Shown: piece by piece, positions 39,249 through 51,848 of the stretch | Numbering within the stretch: the first letter of the stretch is position 1 | Layout: the number at the start of each line of letters is the position of its first letter | Notes under the pieces: generated by a model | What the model was told of the DNA's origin: nothing | Seen by the model: only the letters and a program-made list of their open reading frames with translations | The model's database searches: none | DNA from: Microcebus murinus | Taxonomy: Eukaryota > Chordata > Mammalia > Primates > Cheirogaleidae | DNA: 64,000 nucleotides | Assembly: GCF_040939455.1 (NCBI RefSeq) | Contig: NC_134120.1 | Coordinates: forward strand, 57,861,001-57,925,000 | Direction of reading: 5' to 3' | Translations under genes and position numbers: made by a program

Positions 39249-39458
39249 AGTGGTGAAACCAGAACAATATCTCACTTTCATTATACTACCTGGCCAGATT
39301 TCGGAGTCCCCGAATCACCAGCTTCATTTCTCAATTTCTTGTTTAAAGTGAGAGAATCTGGCTCGTTGAACCCTGACCATGGGCCTGCAGTGATCCACTG
39401 TAGTGCAGGCATTGGGCGCTCTGGCACCTTCTCTCTGGTAGATACCTGTCTTGTTCTG
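39249..39458 (+). CDS. PTPN2: PTPN2 exon 6 (residues 166-235; WPD loop and catalytic P-loop)
   Basis: A 210-bp, phase-0 exon carrying most of the catalytic machinery. It begins [12 protein letters not shown], then [12 protein letters not shown], the mobile WPD loop with general acid Asp182. It ends with [14 protein letters not shown], the signature P-loop with nucleophile Cys216 and phosphate-binding Arg222. All key residues are present, so the enzyme should be active. The acceptor is 'tactttttag' and the donor GTAAGT. The exon is flanked by Alus of opposite orientation (37246-37567 minus; 40256-40593 plus), which could pair in the transcript. Residue numbers follow the 415-residue human form and fit exactly when exon lengths are summed. 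Confidence 0.98.
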
Positions 39459-40255
39459 GTAAGTGTTTCTCTTCTTATTATCTCATTTTAGTCTCATTGA
39501 TTTTTTTTTTTATTGTTTCCACTGGCAAGGAGTAGGCTCTGATGTCATATCCCAGAACTGGGTTCCTCAGACTTCTGCCTTCTTTTGGAGAAACCTAAAA
39601 ATCTCTTTTCTACCCTTTCAACTGCCTCTTGTTCATGAGTGGTGGGGATGTGTCCAATCTGATTCTAGAGATCCCCAAGAAGACTTTTTTCTTCCTGGTG
39701 TCTTTGTATTACAGAAATAATAGACCCCCCCTCTTTTTTTTTTCAAATATAAAATTATATGTAATATTGAATTCATTCCTTAGACAAGCCACTTTATCTT
39801 TTTTTCTTATTTAAAAACTAGGGATAATGATAGATTTACCTCAGTGTTGCTGTGAGAATTCAACGAATTAATATATTTAGGACACATGGAAGAGTCCTTG
39901 GTGTTTTCTAAGCATTCCATAAATGTTAGTATCATTGTTATTCTCCTGAGATTCGGATCTCTGCCCCCACCCCCCGCGGCTGCTTCTTTCTCCACTGATA
40001 CCCCCATACCCAGCCCAGAGACAGCCCAGGCCTTCTCTTCGCTTCTTAGGGCCTTTAATTTTCCTTACTTGGAAATGGGGGCTTCTGTTTGCTCTTATGC
40101 CCCTTCCAACTTCTGTCTTCTTTCTCCCTCCTTGTATTATATTATAGAATCAAACCCGTCAGTAATACCTTCTGCCTTGATTTCCATACCATCTACTCCT
40201 TCAGTATTCCCTGTAGTTTTACTTCTGCTTTCCTGAGCTTGTTTTAAGATTATCA

Positions 40256-40593
<338 letters not shown>

Positions 40594-40952
40594 AAGATTA
40601 TCAACAACCTGGGCAATTTAGTAGAGTGGTATCTTCAACCTTTACTTTAAGGCCTTGTGTTGTCCTGCCTTCCTCTGTTAGTCTCTTCTCTGTCCTGTAA
40701 AACTTAGCTATACTTCTTTGCACTTATCTCAGCATTCTCAAACTTTCTAACATGACTGCTAGCACAAAGTAGATTGTCAAATGAAGAAATATGATGTTAT
40801 TCATTGCAAACACGTGTACTTTAACAGGAGCTTGATCATTGAAGTGGTCCTCTTGGTAGAACAGTTTGGATAGTGCATCTCTAGTGAAAGCTAGAAATTA
40901 GGAAACACTGAGTCTTAACACACTTACTGTATTACTTTGCTTATATACAGTA

Positions 40953-41080
40953 TACTTGAATAAAAATGGGATTGTTACATTAAAGTGAACATTGTCCTGT
41001 TTAAAAACTCTGGTATCTATTTTGTTAATGATACCTGTTCCCTACCAACCATAACTTCAATAATTTTTTTCGTTTTCGGT
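40953..41080 (+). repeat. direct repeat, left copy (intron 6)
   Basis: About 128 bp that recurs at 42451-42581, on the other side of exon 7. A 78-bp core (40978-41055) is identical; the edges carry a few substitutions and small indels. The surrounding sequence is unique-looking intron, so this is probably the source copy. Confidence 0.93.
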
Positions 41081-41633
41081 TAAATTGTGGAAGGGAGGGG
41101 TGGAATTCTAATATCAGATCAATAGTCCAGAGCTGGTGTGGTAGCTCAGCAGTGTTATTGTGGATCTAGGCTTTTTCTGACTTTCTTTTCCACCATCTTT
41201 AGAGGGCAGACATCTAGACATCATGTCTATAGGGTAGACATAAAGAAGGCAGAAGGGCGATGGGCAAAAAGATTTACTCCTACCAAGATCATTGAAAATA
41301 AAAACTAATCCCAGCAAATTTACCCTTATATTAGCCGGAAGTGACCATAAATCCTTCCTTTGACCAATTACTAACCAAAATGAATGGGATTACTAGATTG
41401 GTTTGGAATCAATTGTGAATCAGCTAAAGAATCAAAAGCCCTTCATTTACTACTTGAGCAGGGGAGGATGGGTAGATTGAGATAGTTGTGTACACAACAG
41501 TTACAGCTGCAGTGTTTGATTATTCTTAAGGAGGAACAAATGTATAGCAAAAATTTTAGCAATGATCCTGTATTGCTTCTGTTTCCTGGACTCTAAAAAC
41601 AAAAGGCTTGACTTACTTTTACTTTTCTTGCAG

Positions 41634-41786
41634 GTGGAAAAAGGAGAAGATATTAACATTAAGCAGGTGTTATTGAGTATGAGAAAATATCGAATGGGAC
41701 TTATACAGACCCCAGATCAACTTAGATTCTCCTATATGGCTATAATAGAAGGAGCAAAGTATATAAAGGGAGATTCTAATATACAG
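41634..41786 (+). CDS. PTPN2: PTPN2 exon 7 (residues 236-286; Q-loop)
   Basis: A 153-bp, phase-0 exon of 51 codons at the C-terminal end of the phosphatase domain. It holds the [17 protein letters not shown] motif, including Gln260 and Gln264 (numbers by position), which position the hydrolytic water. Against human as recalled there is a cluster of changes: Met236 to Val (first codon GTG), Asp240 to Glu, Asn250 to Ser, Cys278 to Tyr and Ser284 to Asn. The acceptor is the strong 'ttttcttgcag' and the donor GTAAAC is moderate. A 128-131-bp direct repeat flanks the exon (40953-41080 and 42451-42581). Loss of the exon would keep the frame but remove the Q-loop, which should abolish activity. Confidence 0.97.
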
Positions 41787-42450
41787 GTAAACTTTTCTTG
41801 GGGAAGAATAATACTGGTTTGTTAAACACAGCATCAAATAACTGTACTCTACTTGAGCCCTTGTCTTCTCCCTTCTAAAAAGTATATTTGAATTAATGTG
41901 TGTTACTTAAAAAACCTAGTAGGAACAAGATTTCATTAAATAAATTGAATTTTTCATGTAAGGGGGGCTTAAGCATTTAATTATTAAAATAAACCAGAAA
42001 ATTTAGGTACTTTTGCCCCATTAGATACTTAACATGGGATTATAGAATATTTAGTTTATATAATATTTCACTTTATATCAGTGAGTAACTTGAATGCTTA
42101 TGTCAGATACAATGAAATACCAGTAAAATGTTATATTTTTCTGGTTGGTGGCTTTATTCTCATGAAGATACTTTTATTATTAGATATAAGTAGATACTAT
42201 TACTTATTTTTTTAATACTAATATAGATAGTATAAATAGATAGGGTCTCTTTTCATTATGTTTCTCATATATGAACAAGTTTACCATGGGATGGTAATGA
42301 GTTAGTAAGTACTCCCTCTATTTCTACCCGCTGAAAGAGATTTTAGATGATTGTTATGTCTTCCTTAAATGTTTGGTAGAATTCACCAGCGAACTTGTTT
42401 GGGCTTGGTGCTTTTTGTTTTGGAAGGTTATTAATTAGTCTGTAAATAGG

Positions 42451-42581
42451 TACTTCAATCAAAAATGGGATTGTTTCATTAAAGTGAACATTGTCCTGTT
42501 TAAAAACTCTGGTATCTATTTTGTTAATGATACCTGTTCCCTACCAACCATAACATCAATAATTTTTTTCTTTTTCTGTTT
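42451..42581 (+). repeat. direct repeat, right copy (intron 7)
   Basis: Second copy of the 40953-41080 segment, same strand, about 1.5 kb away, with the identical core at 42477-42554. Sequence on both sides reads as continuous antisense LINE-1 ORF2 (for example 'ttttggaaggttattaatta' before and 'ttttggcaaattgtgtcttt' after). The copy therefore appears to have been placed inside the LINE-1, replacing only a few tens of bases. Confidence 0.9.
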
Positions 42582-42922
42582 GCGAACCGAATACATAAGC
42601 CTATTTAAATTGTTTCTTCCTGTGTGAATTTTGGCAAATTGTGTCTTTCAAGGAAGTGGTCCATTTCATCTAGGTTATCAAATTTAAGGGCATAGAGTTG
42701 TTAATAATATTCCTTTATTATTCTTTAATGTCCATGGGATCTGTAGTGATGGTCCCCTCTTTCATTTATGATATTGCTTATTCATGTCCTCTCTTTTTTT
42801 CTCCGTCTGGCTACAGATTCATTAATTTTATTGATCTTTTCAAAAAATAAACTTTTGGTTTCCTTCATTTTCTCTATTGATTTCCTGTTTTTTCTTATTC
42901 TTTATTTTCTTTTGCTTACTTT

Positions 42923-43273
<351 letters not shown>

Positions 43274-43353
43274 GCTTACTTTGTTTTTAATTTGTTCTTT
43301 TTCTAGTTTCTTTAGGAGGAAAATTAGATTATTGATTTTAGATATTTCTTTTC

Positions 43354-43682
43354 CTTTTTGGGGGTGGGGAGGGTCTTGCTCTGTCTATCAGGCTAGAATG
43401 CAGTGGCATTATCATAGCTCACTGCAACCTTCAGCTCCTGGGCTCAGACGATCCTCCTCCCCTCAGCCTCCCATGTAGCTGGGTCCACAGGCGTGTACCA
43501 CCTCAACCAACTAATTTTTCTATTCTCCTTTCTTCTCTCTCTCTCTCTTTTTTTTTTTTTTTTTTTGTGGTAGAGATGAGGTCTGCTCAGGCAGGTCTCT
43601 AACTCCTGGGCTCAGTAATTCTCCCACCTCAGCCTCTTAAAGTGCTAGGATTACAGGCATGAGCCACTGTGCCCAGCCTAGG
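43354..43682 (-). mobile_element. old Alu inside LINE-1
   Basis: Duplication tatttcttttc at 43343-43353 and 43683-43693; poor A-tail, expanded CT/T linker. Confidence 0.88.
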
Positions 43683-45198
43683 TATTTCTTTTCTAGTAAT
43701 ATGTATTAAAAGCTATAAATTTCCCTCTAAACCCTGCTTTTGCTGCATCCCACAACTTTTGATAAATTGTGTTTTCATTTTGATTTAAATTTGATTTAAA
43801 TTTGAATTTTAAAACCAATATTTTAAAATTCCTCTTGAGATTTTTTCTTTGATCTATGTGCTGTTTAGAAGTGTGTTGTTTAATCTCAGTGTATTGAGAT
43901 TTTTCCAGTTATCTCTCTGTTACTGATTTCCAGTTTAACTCCATTGTGGTCTGGGAACACATACGCATATACATCTACATAGATGCATCTATAGATACTA
44001 TGTATACATCTACACAGATCTCAGTTATATCCATTTGATTGATGGTGTTGTTGAGTTTAACTGTCCCTACTGATTTTCTGCCTCCGGGATCTGTCTATTT
44101 CTGATAGAGAAATGTTGAAGTCTCCTATGAAAATAGATTGAAACTATGAAAATAGATTCTTCTATTTCTCCTTGCAGTTCTGTCTGTTTTTGACTCACGT
44201 AGTTTGTGGCTCTGTTGTTAGGTACATACATGTTAAGGATTTTTGCGTCTTAGAGAATCAACCTGTTTGTCATTATGTAATGCTCTTTTTCTCTGATAAC
44301 TTTTCTTAAAGTCTGTGCTGTATGAAATTAATATAGCTACTCTTGCTTTCTTTTGATAAGTGTCAGCATGGTATATTTTTTAGTCTATATGTGTTGTTAA
44401 ATGGGTTTCTTATCTGCTTTGAGAATCTTTTTTTATTGTTGTGCATTTAGACCATTGACACTCAAAGTGATTACTGATAATGTTAGACCAATATTTACTA
44501 TGTTTGTTGTTGTCTTTGCTCTCTGTTTCTGTTTTGTATTCTGCTCATTTGTCCCTTTTATGGTTTTAGTTAAGCATTTTATATGATTCCATTTGTCTCC
44601 TTTCTAAGGGGAACTGTCTTCCTGCTCAGTAGTACTCAACCCATGTAATTCTTCCTCATCTCCGGCCCTTTTTCCTAAAAGGGACATCTGCCTTCACCCT
44701 CAGTCTTATTTTAGATTTATATGATGTCAGTGGTATTTTCAATATTAGATACAGTTATATGTTAGTTTTTCTGTGAAGATTTCTTGCACATATGTATAAA
44801 AAGTGATTTAGGCCCGATAGGGACAAAGGGGAGCTATTAATATTACATATCTACAATGATTACATTTTAAGTCTGTAAATACATATATGTGATTATATTC
44901 ATATAGCATATATTCATTTACTGAACACTTCCAATGGCCTTGACCTTCCTAGATAAATATAGATAATTTGTAGTTGCCTCTACGCACAAGGTCAGACATA
45001 AATACATAAAGTAATTGCTGGTATTACCACATATTTATTAATAACCCCCAGTATCAATGACGACAGTAAACCTCCCAGAATAAATATCTAGTTTGGTAAT
45101 TCAGACCTGATGTTGTAAAATCTCTAGCTAATAGTTTGATACTACTAATAAAGTATTAAATGTAAATTATTTAACAAATTATAGAGAATTTCAAGTTT

Positions 45199-45535
45199 TT
45201 TTTGTTTTTGTTTTTTTTTTGAGACAGAGTCTCACTTTGTTGCCCAGGCTAGAGTGAGTGCCGTGGAATCAGCCTAGCTCACAGCAACCTCAAACTCCTG
45301 GCTCAAGCAATCCTCCTGCCTCAGCCTCCCAAGTAGCTGGGACTACAGGCATGCGCCACCATGCCCGGCTAATTTTTTGTGTATATATTAGTTGGCCAAT
45401 TAATTTCTTTCTATTTATAGTAGAGACAGGGTCTTGCTCTTGCTCAGGCTGGTTTCGAACTCCTGACCTCGAGCAATCCGCCCGCCTTGGCCTCCCAGAG
45501 AGCTAGGATTACAGGCGTGAGCCACCCACCCGGCC
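45199..45535 (-). mobile_element. Alu, lemur type
   Basis: Duplication gagaatttcaagttt at 45184-45198 and 45536-45550. Confidence 0.96.
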
Positions 45536-45999
45536 GAGAATTTCAAGTTTAATTATATCACTTTACTGCTTTCTTCAGTGAATAGAAATGGGTGAGGTTA
45601 GGGTTTCAGGCAGCGTGTGGAACATTGTTCCTAGTAGCATGTGCTACATGGGGTGTGATTCACCATGAGTATAGAGTTAGAAAGAGAGATGAAACTGTAC
45701 CAGGCCTCAAAACAAGAGCTCGTGATATTGTAGTTACTGGGATGTAATCTTTGGCTTCTACCAGTCAGCAGTGACAGGCGGAGGCAGGTGACTGGTGAGT
45801 GCCTGCTCACTTGTGTGTTACAGAGGGCAAAAATGAATGAGTTTGCTGAACATAGACATGGCAAGATGATAGTCTTCTTGTTTTGTATTTTGTTTTGTTT
45901 TAATTCACTAGCATTAAATATGTCTTTTTTCCTCTTTGCTGAGTACTTTTTTCTTATTGGCATATTCTGAACTTGTTGCATATTCTGGGAAGTGGTCTA

Positions 46000-46200
46000 A
46001 AATAGTCATCCCAGACTGTCTGGATTAAAATTCTGGTCTTAACTATTTATTAACTGCATATCCTTGGGCAAGTCATCTTAACTTTTTGCACCCATATCCT
46101 CTGTAGTATTAGTACCTCTCTCCTAAGATTATCATGAGGATTAAGAGCTAGTACATTTGAAGTGTCAGAACATAGCATAGGGTGTCGAAAGTGCTCCACA
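46000..46200 (+). repeat. MIR element
   Basis: 'ccttgggcaagtcatcttaa' and 'agattatcatgaggattaag' in MIR order. Confidence 0.6.
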
Positions 46201-47734
46201 ATGTGTTTGCTATAAAATCTATTTGGACCAAGTAACAGAAATTTAACAAGGGAAGAAAGAAAAATTGACACAGTCATCTAAAGTGAGAACATCTTATCTT
46301 CTATTATATAGTAGTTTAACTATTGGCACAGTCTTCTTCCTGGACATGGTATGAGCCCTCTTAGGGCTCAGGATTGTTCAGTTCCACCTCACTGCTTCTC
46401 CCTAAGTCCAGAGACTCCTTTCCTTGAGGTATCCTTCCTTCGTAGCTTCATCTCTCCTGCTCAAGCACTGCATGTTTTCCATCCTCCAGTCACATTGTAT
46501 CAAACTGTACTACTCACTATCCTTCAAATACAATAGATTATAGAATTTCTCATTCTCTAATTCTTTTGTATATAAACTATTATAAAACAAAAAGATACCT
46601 TAATTATGTGACTAATTTAAATAGCCGTATCTGGGAAAGGCTGAGTGTGGGTAAAATGCCATTTACTTTTTAATTTCTCTGTTGTATAATGATAATGAGA
46701 CACATTAGAAACTAGTTTATCTGGTGTATGGATTTCCCAAGGTGTTTTAGAATCTAAATATATAAGCACTTCTTTTTAAAGTACCATTTTGCACAAAAGT
46801 ATCTGGGAATGATTATTTCCTAAGGCCCAGAAAAGTGTAAGTTGCAGTGTTATATCTCTGTGGAAAATCATTAAATTCCTCAGGCAACAAGTAGTGTGTT
46901 CCTTATTAATGAGATCCAAGACTCCTTGCTTTCATGATAGTAATTTCAAAGGGGCCACCACTGTCCATGTAAGTCATTTGGGCCAGTGTCAGAATCACAG
47001 GTAATCAAAACCATTGGCTCAACCACTGGCTTCCACTGCTGCTACCTCTACCACTGTTGTTTTTGACAGGTGGATAGAAGGTGGTTGTGTTCCTGACTCT
47101 TGAAGGACTTTAGAGAGCATAGTCCCACGTGTGTAAGTTATACACACCTTTTCCTTCTCTGGCCTGTGCAGTTGTCATGCTTTCATCTCCAGGGGCTCAG
47201 ATATACTTTGTACCTCTTCTTCCTCTACCCTTGTCCCTAGGAATGGTGGCAGTGAGGGCATGGGAAACTTAATATTTGCCAAACATGATGCTAGGCTCTT
47301 CACGTGCCATCTCATTCATCACCACAACAGTCTCTCAAGGTAGGTTATAATGTCCTTTTTGATAGAACAAATGGAAATTTCTTTTCATCTTCGTCTGAAT
47401 TCTGCTTTTAATTGTCATCTACTCTCAAGTCCAGGCATGCTAGAGGACATTTCCTTAGCTCACTGGGAGGCTAGCTACCTGGAGCTGCAAGTGCTCCTGG
47501 TAGGTACAACCAAATTAAAGTCCTCTGGTATCGTAAGTGTCTGCTTGGGGATGTCACAGTTGGTTCTCCCTTAGACCAGGAAAGTACCAGATGACATGCA
47601 AGTGCCATCTAGGTCACTGTTCCAGTGTTGCATAACCAGTGGATTAGGACTGGATTAAGAGGCAAACAAAATTTAACTTTAGCTAAAATCTTATCTTTTT
47701 TGGCTTATTTTTACTTTTTTATTGATTTTATTGA

Positions 47735-49265
47735 TTTTGTTTTTAATTGACACATAATCGTACATATTTATGGGGTACGGTGCAATGTTTTGATACATAT
47801 ATAGTGATCAAATCTAGCCATTTAGCATATCAGTCACCTCATATGTCCATCATTTCTTTGTTGTGAGAACATTCAAAATTGTCTCTTTTAGCTATTTTTA
47901 AATATAAAATAAAATATTGTTAACCATAGTCATTCTGCTGTGCAATAGAACACCAAATTTATTCCTCTACAGTTAGATAACTGTAACTTTTTGTATCTGT
48001 TGACTAGAATCCCCCAATTCCTGCTTCTCTGTACCTTCCCCAGCCTCCAGTAACTACTATTCTACTCTCTACTTCTGAGATTAACTTTTTAAGATTCCAT
48101 ATATGAGTGAGATCATGCAGTATTTGTCATTCTGTATATGACTTATTTCACTTAACATAATGTCCTCCAGGTTCATCCTTTTTGCTGCAATTGATAGAAT
48201 TTCATTATTTTTTATGGTTGAATAGTATTCCATTTTGTATACATACCACATTTTCTTTTTCTCTTTATTCATTGCTGAATACTTAAGTTGATTTAATGTC
48301 TTTGCTGTAGTGAGTAGTGCTGCAATAAACAGGGGAATGCAGATTTCTCTTCAACAAATTAATTTTATTTCCTTTGGATAAATCCCCAGAAGTAGGATTT
48401 CTGGGTCATATGATAGTTCTATTGTTAATTTTTTTAGTAACTTCCATATTGTTTTCCATAATGGCTATACTAACTTACATTCCCACTAAATGTGTAAGAA
48501 TTCACCTTTCTCCACATCCACAGCAGCATTTGTTATTGTCTTTTTGATAGTAGCCATTCTAATTGGGGTAAGGTGAATATCACATTGTGGTTTTGATTTG
48601 CATTATTCTGATGATTGGTGATGTGCATTTTTTCATATACCTATTGGCTGTTTGTATATTTTCTTTCAAGAATGACTGTTCAGTACTTTTGCCCGTTTTT
48701 AAATTGTATTATTTGGGTTTTTTGATACTGAATTCTTTGAGTTCCTTATATATTCTAGATATTAACTCCTTGTCAGATGCAAATATTTTCTCCCATTCAG
48801 TAGGTTGTCTTTTCACTCTGTTGATTGTTTCTTTTGTTGGGCAGAAGCTTTTTAGTTTGATATAATCCCATTTGTCTATTTTTGTTTTTCTTGCCTGTGC
48901 TATTGAGGTCTTGTCCGAAAAATCCTTGTTTAGACCAATGTTTTGAAATGTTTCCTCTGTCTTCTTATAGTACTTTTATAGTTTCAGGTCTTAGTTTAGG
49001 TCCTTGGTTCATTTTGAGTTGTTTTTTTCTATAGGGTGAGAGGTGCAAGTCTAGTGTCATTCTTCTAGTGTGGATATCCAGCACCATTTATTGAAGAGAC
49101 TGTTTTTTTCCCAATTTACATTCTTGGTGCCTCTGTCAAAAATCAGGTGGCTTTATTCCTTTTTATCCCTTATTTCTTTCTCTTGCCTAATTGCTCTGGG
49201 TAGGACTTCCGGTATTATGTTGAATAAAATTGGCAAAAATGGACATCTTGGTTATTCTTTTTTTT
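47735..49265 (-). mobile_element. LINE-1 3' end and ORF2 C-terminus, antisense
   Basis: A 3' UTR block ('gtacatatttatggggtacg') is followed by 'gttgaatagtattccatttt', 'taaatccccagaagtaggat', 'cttgtcagatgcaaatattt' and 'ccagcaccatttattgaaga', all standard antisense LINE-1. After about 49160 the text jumps to a more upstream ORF2 part, implying an internal deletion. Confidence 0.85.
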
Positions 49266-49395
49266 TTTTTATAACAAGTAACTGCTGGTCTATTTTTTTT
49301 ATTTTTATTTATTTTTTTTTAATTTTTTTTTCTTGGTTATTCTTGTTTTTCTAATTTCTTGAGGTGCAATATTAGGTTATTTGACATCTTTTTAC

Positions 49396-49713
49396 TTTTT
49401 TTTTTTTTCTGAGACAGAGTCTCACTGTTGTCCCAGCTAGAGTGCCGTGGCATCAGCCTAGCTCACAGCAACCTCAAACTCCTAGGCTCAAGTGATCCTT
49501 CTGCCTTAGCCTCCCGAGTAGCTGGGATCATAGGCATGTACCACCATGCCCAGCAATTTTTTTCTATATATTTTTAGTTGTCTGGCTAATTTCTTTCTAT
49601 TTTTAGTATTTCACTCTTGCTCAGACTTGTCTCAAACTCCTGACCTTGAGCAATCCTCCCGCCTCAGCCTCCCAGAGTGCTAGGACTATAGGCGTGAGCC
49701 ACCACACCCAGCC
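49396..49713 (-). mobile_element. Alu
   Basis: Full dimer with small deletions, directly followed by a partial Alu of the same strand. Confidence 0.9.
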
Positions 49714-49875
49714 TCTATGTGTATTTTTAGTTGGCCAATTAATTTCTTTCTATTTTTAGTAGAGATGGGGTCTCACTCTTGCTCAGGCTGGTTTCAAACT
49801 CCTGACCTTGAGGGATCCACCCTCCTTGGCCTCCCAGAGTGTTAGGATTACAGGCCTGAGCCACCCTGCCTGGCC
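49714..49875 (-). mobile_element. partial Alu (left arm)
   Basis: Only the linker and the 5' monomer, joined head-to-tail to the previous Alu; no T-run of its own. Could come from Alu-Alu recombination. Confidence 0.88.
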
Positions 49876-49876
49876 T

Positions 49877-50755
49877 GTTCTGCTTGTTTTATATATTCTT
49901 TGTTCATTTTTTCATCTCCTGTTGTTTACTTTTGTGGTTTAGTGATTTTCTGTAGTGACAGCTTTGATTTCTTTCTCTGTCTTATTTGTATATCTGCTGT
50001 AATTTTTTTTTCTTTGTGATTACTATGTGGCTTACATTAAAAAATCTTACAGATTAATAATAGAGTATTTTAAACTGATAATAACTTAACTTTGGTCTTA
50101 TACAGATATTCTAGACTTTTATGCTACCCATACAATTTATAATTTTCTTACTTAATTCACATCTTCTTATATTGTGTGTTCCTTAACAACTTATTGTGGC
50201 TATATTTATTACTGGCCGTTTTGATTTTTAACCATCATACTAGAGATTTGAAAGATTATCCCACCAGTACAGTAATGGAGTTTACAGAATTTGATAGTGT
50301 ATTTACCTCTACCAGTGAAGTTACCCTTTCATTGTTTTCATGATAGTGATCATTGTCCTTTTGCTTCCAGTTGAAGCAGCTCTCTTAATTATTTCTTGTA
50401 AGGCCAGTCTCGTGATAAATTCTTGCAGCTTTTGCTAGTCTGGGAAAGACTTTATTCCTTTTTCATTTCTGAAGGAAAGCTTTTCTGGTAGTTTTTTTTT
50501 TTTTTCTTTCAGCACTTTGAATATATCATCCCATTCTTTCCTGGCCTGCAAGGTTTCTGCTAAGAAATTTGCTGATAGAAATGTGCTGGGGATTCCCTTA
50601 TAGGTGACTTTTGACACTTTTCACTTGCTGCTTTTAGAAATCTCTCTTTGTCTTTGACAGTTGAGTTAAAGTGTGCCTGGGAGAGAATGTCTTTGGATTG
50701 AATCTGTTTGGGGTCATTGAGCTCCATGGATCTGGATGCATGTGTTAAAGTCTTA
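49877..50755 (-). mobile_element. old LINE-1-like sequence ending just before exon 8
   Basis: Contains 'ttaattatttcttgtaaggc', 'ctggcctgcaaggtttctgc' and 'aatctctctttgtctttgac', seen in antisense old LINE-1. Its end lies about 50 bp from the exon 8 acceptor. Orientation inferred from neighbouring pieces. Confidence 0.55.
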
Positions 50756-50808
50756 ACTCCGTGACTAAGAGTGTTTGCGTTTGTCTGTCATTTCTCTTCC
50801 CTACTTAG

Positions 50809-50990
50809 AAACGGTGGAAAGAACTATCTAAGGAAGATTTATCTCCTGCTTTTGATCATTTACCAAACAAAATAATGACTGAAAAATACAATGGAAACAG
50901 AATAGGTCTAGAAGAAGAAAAACTAACAGGTGACCGATGCACAGGACTTTCCTCTAAAATGCAAGATACTATGGAAGAGAACAGTGAGAG
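50809..50990 (+). CDS. PTPN2: PTPN2 exon 8 (residues 287-347; start of regulatory tail)
   Basis: A 182-bp exon of 60 codons plus two bases (AG) of Ser347, linking the catalytic domain to the regulatory C-terminal tail. It begins KRWKELSKEDLSPAF and continues through NKIMTEKYNGNRIGLEEEKL to TMEENSE. Residue 298 is still Ser-Pro (LSP), but residue 304, Ser-Pro in human TC-PTP and a reported mitotic CDK phosphosite, is encoded by TTA (Leu) at 50860-50862. The acceptor 'ctcttccctacttag' is good, with a likely branch point in 'gtgactaaga' about 45 bases upstream. The donor is GTAAGC. Old LINE-1 sequence ends only about 50 bp before the exon. The exon leaves phase 2 and therefore cannot be skipped in frame. 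Confidence 0.97.
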
Positions 50991-51509
50991 GTAAGCTTTC
51001 TGCAGTTACATGCTCAAAAAGATGAGGCTTTTTTATTTTAATAAATTCAGTGGATGTGAAGTGATATAAGCTGTCTGTTTATTGAATTAATATAATCTTT
51101 TATTTATTACCTAAGGGTGTTCAGGTAGCATCTGATGACATAATTGTTTTCAAGGAGCTTTCAGTCCTATTAAAAAGCCAATACTTAGAAACTAGTTGAA
51201 AAACTGTTTAAAACAATACTAATTGAGTGTAAAAATTAATGTACTTAGGTGCTAAAATATATATTGATAATATGGTACAGACAGTAAATGGAGTAAATAC
51301 CTTCCATTTGTATAATCATAGAATATATTATTGTAATAATATGCTTTTAATGAATTTATAAAATATTTAAACCTAATTCCATTGTTGGAGGAAGAAAAGG
51401 ATGTCTTTTCCTCTAAAATTACATAAAATACCCTTTCATACTTTTGTGATTTTTGAGCCCACATGAATGTATAAACTATTCAAAATCTTAAATTAAAACT
51501 ATATTTCTA

Positions 51510-51848
<339 letters not shown>

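Noticed and set aside
45631..45981. 116-codon minus-strand ORF
   Set aside because: Composition is that of AT-rich noncoding DNA, with no motif, splice context or homologue that I recognise.
48587..49354. ORFs of 92-94 codons
   Set aside because: They are wrong-strand readings of antisense LINE-1.
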